Origin: Clostridia bacterium
GTDB lineage: Bacteria; Bacillota; Clostridia; TANB77; CAG-508
DNA: 46,555 nt
Assembly: GCA_017511265.1 (NCBI GenBank)
Contig: JAFWKV010000016.1
Span: 1 to 46,555 of the forward strand
Direction of reading: 5' to 3'
A program made the translations under genes and the position numbers. Positions 18,885 to 25,759 of this stretch are shown one piece after another. Positions within the stretch are counted from its first letter, which is position 1. Every line of letters begins with the position of its first letter. Below the pieces are notes generated by a model, which saw nothing but the letters and a program-made list of their open reading frames with translations, was not told where the DNA came from and ran no database searches.

Positions 18885-19517
18885 ATGACAAGTAAAAAAG
18901 ATGCTCTTAAAATAATTGAAATATTGAAAGAAACTTATCCTGATGCAAAATGTAGTTTAGATTTTAAAACGCCTTTTCAAATGGTTGTTGCAGTAACAAT
19001 GTCTGCTCAGTGTACAGATGAACGAGTAAATAAAGTTACTCCTACATTGTTTGAAAGGTGTAAGACAATAGAAGATTTTGCTAATATTGATGTAAATGAA
19101 TTAGAGTTGTTAATTCATTCTTGTGGATTTTATAAAAATAAAGCTAAAAATATAAAGCTTTGTGCTAAGCAAGTTTTAAATAATTTTAGTGGTGAAGTCC
19201 CTCATACTATGGAGGAATTACTTACTCTAGCTGGTGTTGGGCGAAAAAGTGCTAATGTAATTTTACTTGAAGCGTTTGGCATTGCAAATGGAATTGCTGT
19301 TGATACTCATGCTAAAAGAATTTCTAATAAAATGGGATTGTCAAAAGAAAAAGATCCTGAAAAAATTGAACAGGATTTATTAAAAATTTTCCCTAAAGAA
19401 TATTTAAAAGATATAAATCACTTGCTTGTATGGCACGGACGTAATACTTGCATTGCTCGTAAACCTATATGTGAAAAATGTACAATAAAAAAATACTGCA
19501 AAGAATTTTGTTTATAA
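18885..19517 (+). CDS. nth: Endonuclease III
   Basis: DNA glycosylase and AP lyase that removes oxidised pyrimidines in base-excision repair. The 210-residue protein has the helix-hairpin-helix LLTLAGVGRKSANVIL with catalytic Lys121, catalytic Asp140 in AVDTHAKRI, and a complete 4Fe-4S motif Cys189-x6-Cys196-x2-Cys199-x5-Cys205. I start it at ATG 18885, with AAAGGAAT before it and protein beginning MTSKKDALKI; the 19 extra residues of the longer frame do not look like the family and overlap the promoter. A small Cys-rich ORF follows. Confidence 0.96.
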   Translation: MTSKKDALKIIEILKETYPDAKCSLDFKTPFQMVVAVTMSAQCTDERVNKVTPTLFERCKTIEDFANIDVNELELLIHSCGFYKNKAKNIKLCAKQVLNNFSGEVPHTMEELLTLAGVGRKSANVILLEAFGIANGIAVDTHAKRISNKMGLSKEKDPEKIEQDLLKIFPKEYLKDINHLLVWHGRNTCIARKPICEKCTIKKYCKEFCL

Positions 19518-19573
19518 AACTTTCTTGTATATTTCACATTTTTATAGCCATACTACGTTTAGAGGTGAATATT

Positions 19574-19696
19574 GTGACCAACATAAATTGTACTTTAAAT
19601 TGCATTTATCAAAAAGAAGGAAAATGTTGCTACGAGTTTGTAACTCAGTCAGCATTTTCCTGTAATTCATCTTGTACTTATTTTAGAGAAAAGTAA
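19574..19696 (+). CDS. Small cysteine-rich protein, 40 residues
   Basis: From GTG 19574, with AGAGGTG seven bases ahead, the ORF reads MTNINCTLNCIYQKEGKCC and continues to SCTYFREK. It has seven cysteines in a C-x3-C...CC...C-x4-C-like pattern with NIN...CIYQ..GKC spacing, which could bind metal. Similar short Cys-rich proteins occur in clostridia, but I cannot give a function. It is about 55 bases downstream of nth on the same strand. A longer frame from 19478 overlaps nth and lacks a binding site. Confidence 0.6.
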   Translation: MTNINCTLNCIYQKEGKCCYEFVTQSAFSCNSSCTYFREK

Positions 19697-19724
19697 TACT
19701 TTTTTCTCTGACCCAAAATCATCA
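19690..19724. repeat. Decayed REP-like unit
   Basis: AGTAATACTTTTTTCTCTG followed by ACCCAAAATCATCAC resembles the GTGATACTTTTTTGACC unit at 38-70 and the CTGATACTTTTTCCTCCG unit at 1741. It lies between the convergent ends of the Cys-rich ORF and xerD. Confidence 0.4.
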
Positions 19725-19725
19725 C

Positions 19726-20607
19726 TTAAGCTCTAGGGTGTGCTTTTCTGTATACATTTTTTATACCTTCATTTTGAAATTGCATATATACTTGAGTTGA
19801 AGATATATCAGAATGTCCAAGCATTAACTGTATTGCTTTTAAATCTGCTCCATTTTGTAATAAATGTGTTGCAAAAGAATGCCTTAATACATGTGGTGTT
19901 ATATCTTTTGTTATATGTGCTTGTTCTTTGTAATATTTTATAATTTTCCAAAACCCTTGTCTTGTAAGTCTTTTTCCATTTATATTAACAAATAGAGCTT
20001 TTTCTTCTTCATCTTTTATTAAATAATCTCTTGCGTTTTCTACATATTCTTTTAGTGCTTTTAATGACATTTGACCTAAAGGAATGGTACGTTGTTTTTC
20101 TCCAGTTTTGCAAGTAACATATCCTTCTTCTAAATTAACATCATCTAAATTTAAAGATATAATTTCTGTAACTCTCATTCCGGTAGCATAGGCAAATTCT
20201 AGCATTGCTTTATCACGAATACCTTTTAAGTCTACATTTTTAGGTTGTTCTAGTAATAATTCTACTTCTTTAGATGTTAGTACACTTGGCACTCTTTTTT
20301 CTATTTTGGGTGATTGAATGCCTTCTGTTGGATCATTTTTTACTTTTCTATTTTTTACTTCGTATTGATAAAATGATCTTATTGATGCTAAACTTCTAGA
20401 TATCGTTGATGCTTTTTTTCCATTTTCATGTAAGTATTCTATATATTCTCTAATATCATCTGATTTTAATTTACTATAATTTTTTTTATTTTCTTTAAGG
20501 TATGCCTCGAATTGAGTTAAATCTCTCCTATATGATTGTAATGTATTATTTGATAATTTTTTTCCATTTTCAAGGAATTCAAAGAATTGTTTTAATTGCT
20601 TTTCCAT
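19726..20607 (-). CDS. xerD: Tyrosine recombinase XerD
   Basis: Site-specific recombinase that resolves chromosome dimers at dif. The 293-residue protein has an N-terminal SAM-like core-binding domain (about 1-85, with NTLQSYRRDLTQFEAYL) and a C-terminal catalytic domain with all residues in place: Arg145 (ATGMRVTEI), Lys167, His239 and Arg242 (HVLRHSFATHLL), His265 (LGHSDISSTQ) and nucleophile Tyr274. The ATG follows GTGGAGG. XerD rather than XerC is suggested by length and by its position before spoIIM-type genes. No attachment sites or mobile-element genes are near, which argues for the housekeeping role. Confidence 0.9.
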   Translation of the reverse strand: MEKQLKQFFEFLENGKKLSNNTLQSYRRDLTQFEAYLKENKKNYSKLKSDDIREYIEYLHENGKKASTISRSLASIRSFYQYEVKNRKVKNDPTEGIQSPKIEKRVPSVLTSKEVELLLEQPKNVDLKGIRDKAMLEFAYATGMRVTEIISLNLDDVNLEEGYVTCKTGEKQRTIPLGQMSLKALKEYVENARDYLIKDEEEKALFVNINGKRLTRQGFWKIIKYYKEQAHITKDITPHVLRHSFATHLLQNGADLKAIQLMLGHSDISSTQVYMQFQNEGIKNVYRKAHPRA

Positions 20608-20714
20608 TATTTTCCTCCACTTGTTATTTTTAAATTAAAATAAAATCTTTACATAAATTATATTCTATGTTATATCAAAATATTTATAAATTGTAAATAG
20701 CTTTTTTGTATTTT

Positions 20715-21359
20715 TTAAAAATATTTTATTAAATTTTCTAAGAGTTCACCTGATATGTTAATCTTTATAATTGCAGATATCATTAATAAAACTAGCATAA
20801 TTAAGGAAAATATGGTGTGTCTTAGTATTTCTAATTTAATATTTTCTTTTCTTCTATCTTTTATAATTGATTTATAGAGTTTTATTCCGCTAACACTTAA
20901 AGCAATCAGGGCTGGAATAAATATTAAATTTTGTAACAGCACAGCTATTACTATAAAAGCTATTCCTTTTCTAAGTCCCATTGTATAGACAATTGCAGAT
21001 ATTGTATAGCCTAAACTAAATCCTCTAAAAAAAACTATTCCAAATACAATTGGTATTCCAATTATTGTTGTTCCAGCAAACCACAAGCTTACAGCTAATA
21101 TTATATTATTTTTTATATTATCCTTTAAAACTCCAGCTGTTGAAATTTCTCCATTTTCTTTTGATTCTGTTATATATCTATTTATATAATCACTTATTTC
21201 TGTTTTCTTTGTTTCTTGTGTGTTATTTATAAACATAACTCCCACAAAAATGCCAACTATAAATATTAATGATGAAATAATATATGCTCTTAAATTAGCT
21301 GAAATATGATTAATTATAATTGTTGTTAATCGAATATTTTTGGCCTTTATTTTTAACAT
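20715..21359 (-). CDS. spoIIM: Stage II sporulation protein M
   Basis: Integral membrane protein of the SpoIID-SpoIIM-SpoIIP complex that drives forespore engulfment in the mother cell. From ATG 21359 it has 214 residues, the same as the Bacillus protein. I see about five hydrophobic segments: residues 22-46, 82-103, 107-130, 138-160 and 185-205. The stretch NHISANLRAYIISSLIFIVG and the mid-protein GIPIVFGIVFFRGFSLGYT fit the SpoIIM/DUF95 family. AAAGGAG precedes the ATG; the earlier in-frame ATG at 21386 lies on the far side of that site. The endonuclease Q-like gene is upstream and ends 60 bases before it. Confidence 0.88.
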   Translation of the reverse strand: MLKIKAKNIRLTTIIINHISANLRAYIISSLIFIVGIFVGVMFINNTQETKKTEISDYINRYITESKENGEISTAGVLKDNIKNNIILAVSLWFAGTTIIGIPIVFGIVFFRGFSLGYTISAIVYTMGLRKGIAFIVIAVLLQNLIFIPALIALSVSGIKLYKSIIKDRRKENIKLEILRHTIFSLIMLVLLMISAIIKINISGELLENLIKYF

Positions 21360-21418
21360 TAAAAATCTCCTTTTTGTTTTATACATAATGTCTATTCAAT
21401 AAAGAGATTTTTAGAACC

Positions 21419-22606
21419 TTATTTTACTTTGCCATATATTCCTCCACCACCAGATTGAACTTTCATTTCACCACTTCTCGCTCTGTTAATATTATTTGCT
21501 ATTTTTTCACCTACTAATGCTTCAATATCATCTTTTGATAATTTGTGTAATATATTCATTTCTGTTTCAAAATGATTTATTAATTTTTCTATAGTTTTTC
21601 CGCCTACTCCTGGTATAAAGTTTAGTGGTATTTGATATACATATGGTGGTCTATTTTGAGGACTTTTTGTATTTTCTTTATCTTTTATTAATTCTATTCT
21701 ATCAAAAACTCCAAATGTAATTTTGTTACTTCCACACTCAGGACATACTTCAACAGGTTCTTTTGTTTCTATTGTTTTATTGCAATTATCACAATATGTT
21801 CTATGATATTTGCCAAGTTTTGGATCTAAACCATAGTTTGCTATAATTTTTCTACCATCTTCTCCTTTTAGGGCTTTTACAACTTCTTTAAAGCTTATGT
21901 CTTCCACTTGCATTTTATTATATTCCCTTGCAATTTTAGGCAAGCTGTGAGCATCTGAATTTGTTACAAAAGTTTTATCTTCTAATTCTGAAATTGTATC
22001 TGCTAAAAATGTGTCTGAACTTAGTCCTAATTCTACTGCAAAAATTTTATCATATTTTTCTTTAAATATATTTTCTAGCCTATCCGTACAATTTCCATAG
22101 TAACTTTTGTGTGGTGTAAATATATGTGCTGGTATTAGTATTCCGTTATATTTTTCTACTATATCTATTAGTTCATATCCTGATACATTTGACCTTTGTG
22201 TACTTAGTGTTATATTTTTTATGTGTGTGCTCATTTCTCTTGAAAATCCTTTTATGTCTTTTAAAAATGGAAAAAAGCATACATTATGTGCTGCTCCTTT
22301 TTTTCCATTTCTTCCTTCTTCTGATGTTTCTACTTCACTTCCTAGTAATATGCAAACTTTATCTTTATATATTATGCCTCCATCTTTTAGTTCGTAAGCT
22401 TCTCCTGTTTTTAAAAAGTTTTCTATGTCTTCTATTACATATGGTGATGCACAGTCTATTATTCCTACTATATTTATTCCCTTTTTTTCTGCACATTCTT
22501 TTGCAATGTTAGCAAAGTTTAGTGATTTTGCTGCTGTTATTTTTATTGGTTTTCCACTTTCACTTCGACCTATGTGTACGTGTAAATCTGCAAATACTTC
22601 GTACAT
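21419..22606 (-). CDS. Endonuclease Q-like PHP-family DNA repair nuclease
   Basis: A 395-residue protein with an N-terminal PHP phosphoesterase domain: His9 and His11 in FADLHVHIGRS, VGIIDCASP, GSEVET, PAHIFTP and NSDAHSLPK. A zinc-binding insert follows (CDNCNKT and CPECGS near residue 270), then a helix-hairpin-helix (PGVGGKTIEKLINHFETE) with EALVGEKIANNI. This architecture is that of endonuclease Q, which nicks 5' of deaminated bases (uracil, hypoxanthine, xanthine). The ATG has AGGAGG-like sequence before it. It sits among nth, xerD and rnhA in a DNA-maintenance neighbourhood. Substrate choice is inferred from the family. Confidence 0.85.
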   Translation of the reverse strand: MYEVFADLHVHIGRSESGKPIKITAAKSLNFANIAKECAEKKGINIVGIIDCASPYVIEDIENFLKTGEAYELKDGGIIYKDKVCILLGSEVETSEEGRNGKKGAAHNVCFFPFLKDIKGFSREMSTHIKNITLSTQRSNVSGYELIDIVEKYNGILIPAHIFTPHKSYYGNCTDRLENIFKEKYDKIFAVELGLSSDTFLADTISELEDKTFVTNSDAHSLPKIAREYNKMQVEDISFKEVVKALKGEDGRKIIANYGLDPKLGKYHRTYCDNCNKTIETKEPVEVCPECGSNKITFGVFDRIELIKDKENTKSPQNRPPYVYQIPLNFIPGVGGKTIEKLINHFETEMNILHKLSKDDIEALVGEKIANNINRARSGEMKVQSGGGGIYGKVK

Positions 22607-22635
22607 TTGCTTCCTCCTTCTTAAAATAGCAATTT

Positions 22636-22730
22636 ATAATAATTCAATTTTTTTTATTCATTGAGCAAAACATAGCTGGGGTCTTCCTATAAGTCTTGCT
22701 CTTAATGAATTAAAAAAATTGAATTATTAT
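22636..22730. repeat. Family-2 inverted-repeat element (CTGGGGTCTTC core), copy b
   Basis: Arms of about 32 bases (ATAATAATTCAATTTTTTTT and onward) continue into GAGCAA/TTGCTC. The core is AAC, ATAG (22672-22675), loop CTGGGGTCTTC (22676-22686), CTAT, AAGTC. Against copy a the closing stem has changed from GAACAA/TTGTTC to GAGCAA/TTGCTC with pairing kept. It lies between the endonuclease Q-like gene and the next minus-strand gene upstream. Confidence 0.85.
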
Positions 22731-22766
22731 TTCTAAATTTTCAATATATTAGTTTTAGTGTTTTAA

Positions 22767-23564
22767 TCAGTCGTCAGCTGTAGTAGCTGTATTTTCAATA
22801 TGTTTTAGTATTTTTTGTGTTGTTTCTTTACTAAATAACGCTCTGTTTGGGTTATGATTATCCACATTTAGAATAGTCTCACCTATTCTTTTTCGCCTTT
22901 CTGTTATCTTTTTGTCAACTTCTGGTGAATACTCATAAGCTATTTTCCTTACAAAATCTTTTAGTTCTGGTGTTTCACTTTCTATTTTTACTAATTTTTT
23001 AAATGGTGTTATTTTTGTTGTATCTTCAAGTTCTATTCCTTCTGTTTCTTCAACATATTCTAAAAAAGTATTTAAATAACGGTTATATACATCTTTTAAG
23101 TTTCTATGTTGTAATAATACCGTAGCTTCTGCTGTATCCATTCCTATTCTTTCAGGTCTGCTTAAAAGCATTCCTCCAAATTGATCTGCAAGTTCTAGTA
23201 TATCACTTTCTTTTTCTCTTGGGTTGCTTTCACTATATCTATTTACTTCTTCACAAATTTTACAAAATCTTTTATTAAATCCTAATTCGCTTAGATATAG
23301 TGCCCCTTCTAATGCATAGGTTTTTAGGATTCCTAATTTTTGTGCGTTGTTTACTTTTTTGCAGTTACATAAAAGGCTTGCTGTTAATATCATATTTTTA
23401 TCTACATCAATTTTCATATATTCAATAAATTGTCTTAGTATTTCTGTTTTGAATATCACTGATTTATCAAAAAATATATTTGTTTTTTTTGATAAATAAT
23501 ATACTATTTCTATTTTTGATACAATGTTTTCTTCTCCTAATATATAATCTGCAAATGTTTCCAT
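22767..23564 (-). CDS. Conserved-looking hypothetical protein, 265 residues
   Basis: I do not recognise this protein. It is soluble, largely helical and acidic. A central part (NMILTASLLCNCKK, then ILELADQFGGMLLSRPERIGMD, then ATVLLQHRNLKDVYNRYLNTFLEYVEE) recalls an HD-type phosphohydrolase fold with missing metal ligands, but no H...HD...D set can be assigned with confidence. Cysteines cluster at LLCNCKK and FCKICEE. The ATG follows AGGAGGAAATT. It is preceded by rnhA about 100 bases upstream and followed by the hairpin element at 22636. Codon use looks like its neighbours, so it is a resident gene. Confidence 0.75.
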   Translation of the reverse strand: METFADYILGEENIVSKIEIVYYLSKKTNIFFDKSVIFKTEILRQFIEYMKIDVDKNMILTASLLCNCKKVNNAQKLGILKTYALEGALYLSELGFNKRFCKICEEVNRYSESNPREKESDILELADQFGGMLLSRPERIGMDTAEATVLLQHRNLKDVYNRYLNTFLEYVEETEGIELEDTTKITPFKKLVKIESETPELKDFVRKIAYEYSPEVDKKITERRKRIGETILNVDNHNPNRALFSKETTQKILKHIENTATTADD

Positions 23565-23666
23565 AATTTCCTCCTATGCACACTATTTTACAAATTAATT
23601 ATAATTTATTTGTTGATAGTTTTCAAGAAAAATTACTAAATGTAATACAATTGTAATAATTCTTTT

Positions 23667-24098
23667 TTAATTTGGTATAGCATTTCGTGCAAGTTCGTCA
23701 CATCTATTATTATATTCGTTATCACTATGGCCTTTAACTTTTATAAATGTTACCTTATGTGTTTTAGTTAAGCTATAAAGTTCTTGCCATATTTCTTTAT
23801 TTTTCACTTCTTTTCCATCTGATGTTTTCCAATTTTTCTTTTTCCAATTGTAAATCCACCCTTGATTAAAAGCATTAACTATGTATGCACTGTCACTATA
23901 TAATTCGACTTCACATGGAAATTTTAGCATTTTCAAGCCTTCTACAACAGCTGTCAATTCCATTATATTGTTAGTAGTTTCTTTATTTCCACCTGATATT
24001 TCTTTTTTAGTATCTTTATACATCAAAACCGTTCCCCAACCTCCAGGTCCAGGATTTCCAGAACAAGCTCCATCTGTGTAAATTATTACTTTTTCCAT
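23667..24098 (-). CDS. rnhA: Ribonuclease HI
   Basis: Cleaves the RNA strand of RNA-DNA hybrids. The 143-residue protein begins with the catalytic strand [19 protein letters not shown] (Asp9). The other acidic residues are Glu47 in NIMELTAV, Asp69 in LYSDSAYIV and Asp134 in [10 protein letters not shown], and the catalytic-loop His lies in [12 protein letters not shown]. The basic handle region [15 protein letters not shown] is present. The start has AAAGGGA upstream. It is divergent from tmcAL, and its transcript probably runs on to the unknown gene at 22767. Confidence 0.96.
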   Translation of the reverse strand: MEKVIIYTDGACSGNPGPGGWGTVLMYKDTKKEISGGNKETTNNIMELTAVVEGLKMLKFPCEVELYSDSAYIVNAFNQGWIYNWKKKNWKTSDGKEVKNKEIWQELYSLTKTHKVTFIKVKGHSDNEYNNRCDELARNAIPN

Positions 24099-24145
24099 TA
24101 TATTGTCCCTTTCTTTTTATTAATTTAAATATATTTATTATATAA

Positions 24146-24174
24146 TTGCAAATAATTGTATTTACTGATATAAT
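24146..24174 (+). promoter_or_regulatory. Sigma-A-type promoter of tmcAL
   Basis: TTGCAA (24146-24151) and TATAAT (24169-24174) are exactly 17 bases apart, about 35 bases before the start codon. Confidence 0.7.
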
Positions 24175-24208
24175 AGCATAAAGTTTTTAAATGCACAAGG
24201 AGGATATC

Positions 24209-25441
24209 ATGAAAAAAGTTTTAGGAATAATTGCAGAATATAATCCATTTCACAATGGTCATCTATATCATTTGAACAAGTCAAAAGAATTATCTAAAGC
24301 AGAATTCAGTATTGCTGTAATTGGTGGTAATTTTACGCAAAGGGGTGAACCCTCAATTATAGACAAATGGTCAAAAGCTAAAATGGCTCTGTTAAATGGA
24401 GTTGATTTAGTTTTAGAATTGCCTGTGTTATATGCTACATCAAGTGCTGAAAATTTTGCAGATGGTGCAATAAGGCTTTTAGATTCTCTTGGAATCGTAG
24501 ACGATTTGTATTTTGGAGCTGAAAATGCAAATATACATATATTAAATGATTTTGCAGAAATTTTATATAAAGAACCTAGAGAATATAAAGTTCTTTTAGC
24601 TGAAGAATTAAAAAAAGGATTATCATTTCCCTCTGCAAGAGAAAATGCTTTAATGATGTATTTAAATAATTCTAGGCAATATGCCAATGTTTTATCTTCT
24701 CCTAATAATATTTTAGGAATAGAATATATTAAAGCTTTAAAGAAAAATAAAAGTTTAATAAATCCTATAGCTTTAGATAGAACTGGCGTTTATCATAATG
24801 AAATTGAATATTCTGGCAATATGGCTAGTGCTACTGCTATAAGAAATTCAATTAGTATAGATCTTTTACAAGATGCCGAACCTTTGATGCCAAAGCATTC
24901 ATTTTCTATAATAAAAAAATGTATTAAGGATGAACATATAGTAAAAAATCTCTCAGCTTATGAAAAAGAAATAATTTATTCTTTAAGAAGGATGTCTTTA
25001 TCTGAAATAAGCAATTTACAGGATGTATCTGAAGGATTGGAAAACTTAATAAAAAAAGCTGTAAATTCAAGTAATAATCTTGATGAAATAATTAATAGTA
25101 TTTCTTCGAAAAGATATACAAAGACTAGAATTAGTAGGATTTTATTGTATAGCTTACTTGGAATAACAAAAAAGGATATTCAATTATCGAAAAAGACATT
25201 ACCTTATGCACGAATTCTTGGATATAATAAAAATGGTAAATTCTTAATTTCTGAGATTGTTAGAGTTAATCCTAAAATAGAGTTTGTTGCTTCTGTAAAG
25301 AAATATGCTGATGAATGTACAAATAAAAATTTACAAGTAATGCTTGATAAGGATATTCTTGCTACTAATGTTTATACCTTGGGTTATAAGAATAATTCCA
25401 AGGGAAATTTGGATTTTACAAAAAGAATTGTCTCTGTTTAG
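24209..25441 (+). CDS. tmcAL: tRNA(Met) cytidine acetate ligase TmcAL
   Basis: Makes N4-acetylcytidine at the wobble position of elongator tRNA-Met from acetate and ATP. The 410-residue protein opens with the nucleotidyltransferase motif GIIAEYNPFHNGHLYHL (HNGH at residues 15-18). GGNFTQRGEPSIIDKWSKA and the adenylylation-loop region SATAIRNS also fit. The start at 24209 follows AAGGAGG by five bases; an ATG 18 bases earlier precedes that site and is rejected. The gene stands alone under its own promoter and ends at the nested repeat element that separates it from convergent glgP. Confidence 0.94.
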   Translation: MKKVLGIIAEYNPFHNGHLYHLNKSKELSKAEFSIAVIGGNFTQRGEPSIIDKWSKAKMALLNGVDLVLELPVLYATSSAENFADGAIRLLDSLGIVDDLYFGAENANIHILNDFAEILYKEPREYKVLLAEELKKGLSFPSARENALMMYLNNSRQYANVLSSPNNILGIEYIKALKKNKSLINPIALDRTGVYHNEIEYSGNMASATAIRNSISIDLLQDAEPLMPKHSFSIIKKCIKDEHIVKNLSAYEKEIIYSLRRMSLSEISNLQDVSEGLENLIKKAVNSSNNLDEIINSISSKRYTKTRISRILLYSLLGITKKDIQLSKKTLPYARILGYNKNGKFLISEIVRVNPKIEFVASVKKYADECTNKNLQVMLDKDILATNVYTLGYKNNSKGNLDFTKRIVSV

Positions 25442-25479
25442 TGCTGTTTTTTGGGATGGGGTAAAAAACATCACCCTGC
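25442..25479. repeat. One-sided REP-like module
   Basis: TGCTGTTTTTTGGGATGGGG and AAAAAACATCACCCTGCTG match the module in both arms of 41459-41907 and at 85-117. Here it is present on the left only; the right flank (25754 onward) runs straight into glgP. Confidence 0.65.
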
Positions 25480-25753
25480 TGTCAATGGGGACAAAAGTAA
25501 ACTAACAACCTGGCTTTAGCAAGACCCCCTTAATTTAATTTATTAGCTTGTTCATTTCATTCGCAAAGAAATTGTAAAGCCAGAAAATGAGCCTCTTTCA
25601 CTTAGTCCTCACTCATTACTTTCGTTCGACGTGAACATCCCTCATTTTCTAGTTTAACAATTTCTAATGCTTATTCCAATCAAGCGCTAATAAATTAAAT
25701 TAAGGGGGTCTTGCTAAAGCCAGGTTGTCAGTTTACTTTTGTCCCCATTGACA
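25480..25753. repeat. Family-4 nested inverted-repeat element between tmcAL and glgP
   Basis: Arms of 68 bases run inward from TGTCAATGGGGAC through ACAACCTGGCTTTAGCAAG to CTTAATTTAATTTATTAGC and pair with the opposite arm (25686-25753). The core, best read on the minus strand, contains GCGCTTGATTGGAATAAGC, stems AGAAATTGT/ACAATTTCT and CTAGAAAATGAG/CTCATTTTCTGG, and the motifs GTTCACGTCGAACGA and GGACTAAGTGAAAGAGGC. A second copy at 41548-41819 has the core in the other orientation. With the one-sided module before it, this fills the 318-base gap between convergent tmcAL and glgP and probably terminates both. Confidence 0.85.
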
Positions 25754-25759
25754 CATTTC

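Noticed and set aside
19726..20607. XerD-like recombinase as sign of an integrated mobile element
   Set aside because: The gene has the length and neighbours of the housekeeping dimer-resolution enzyme, with no attachment sites, phage or conjugation genes around it.
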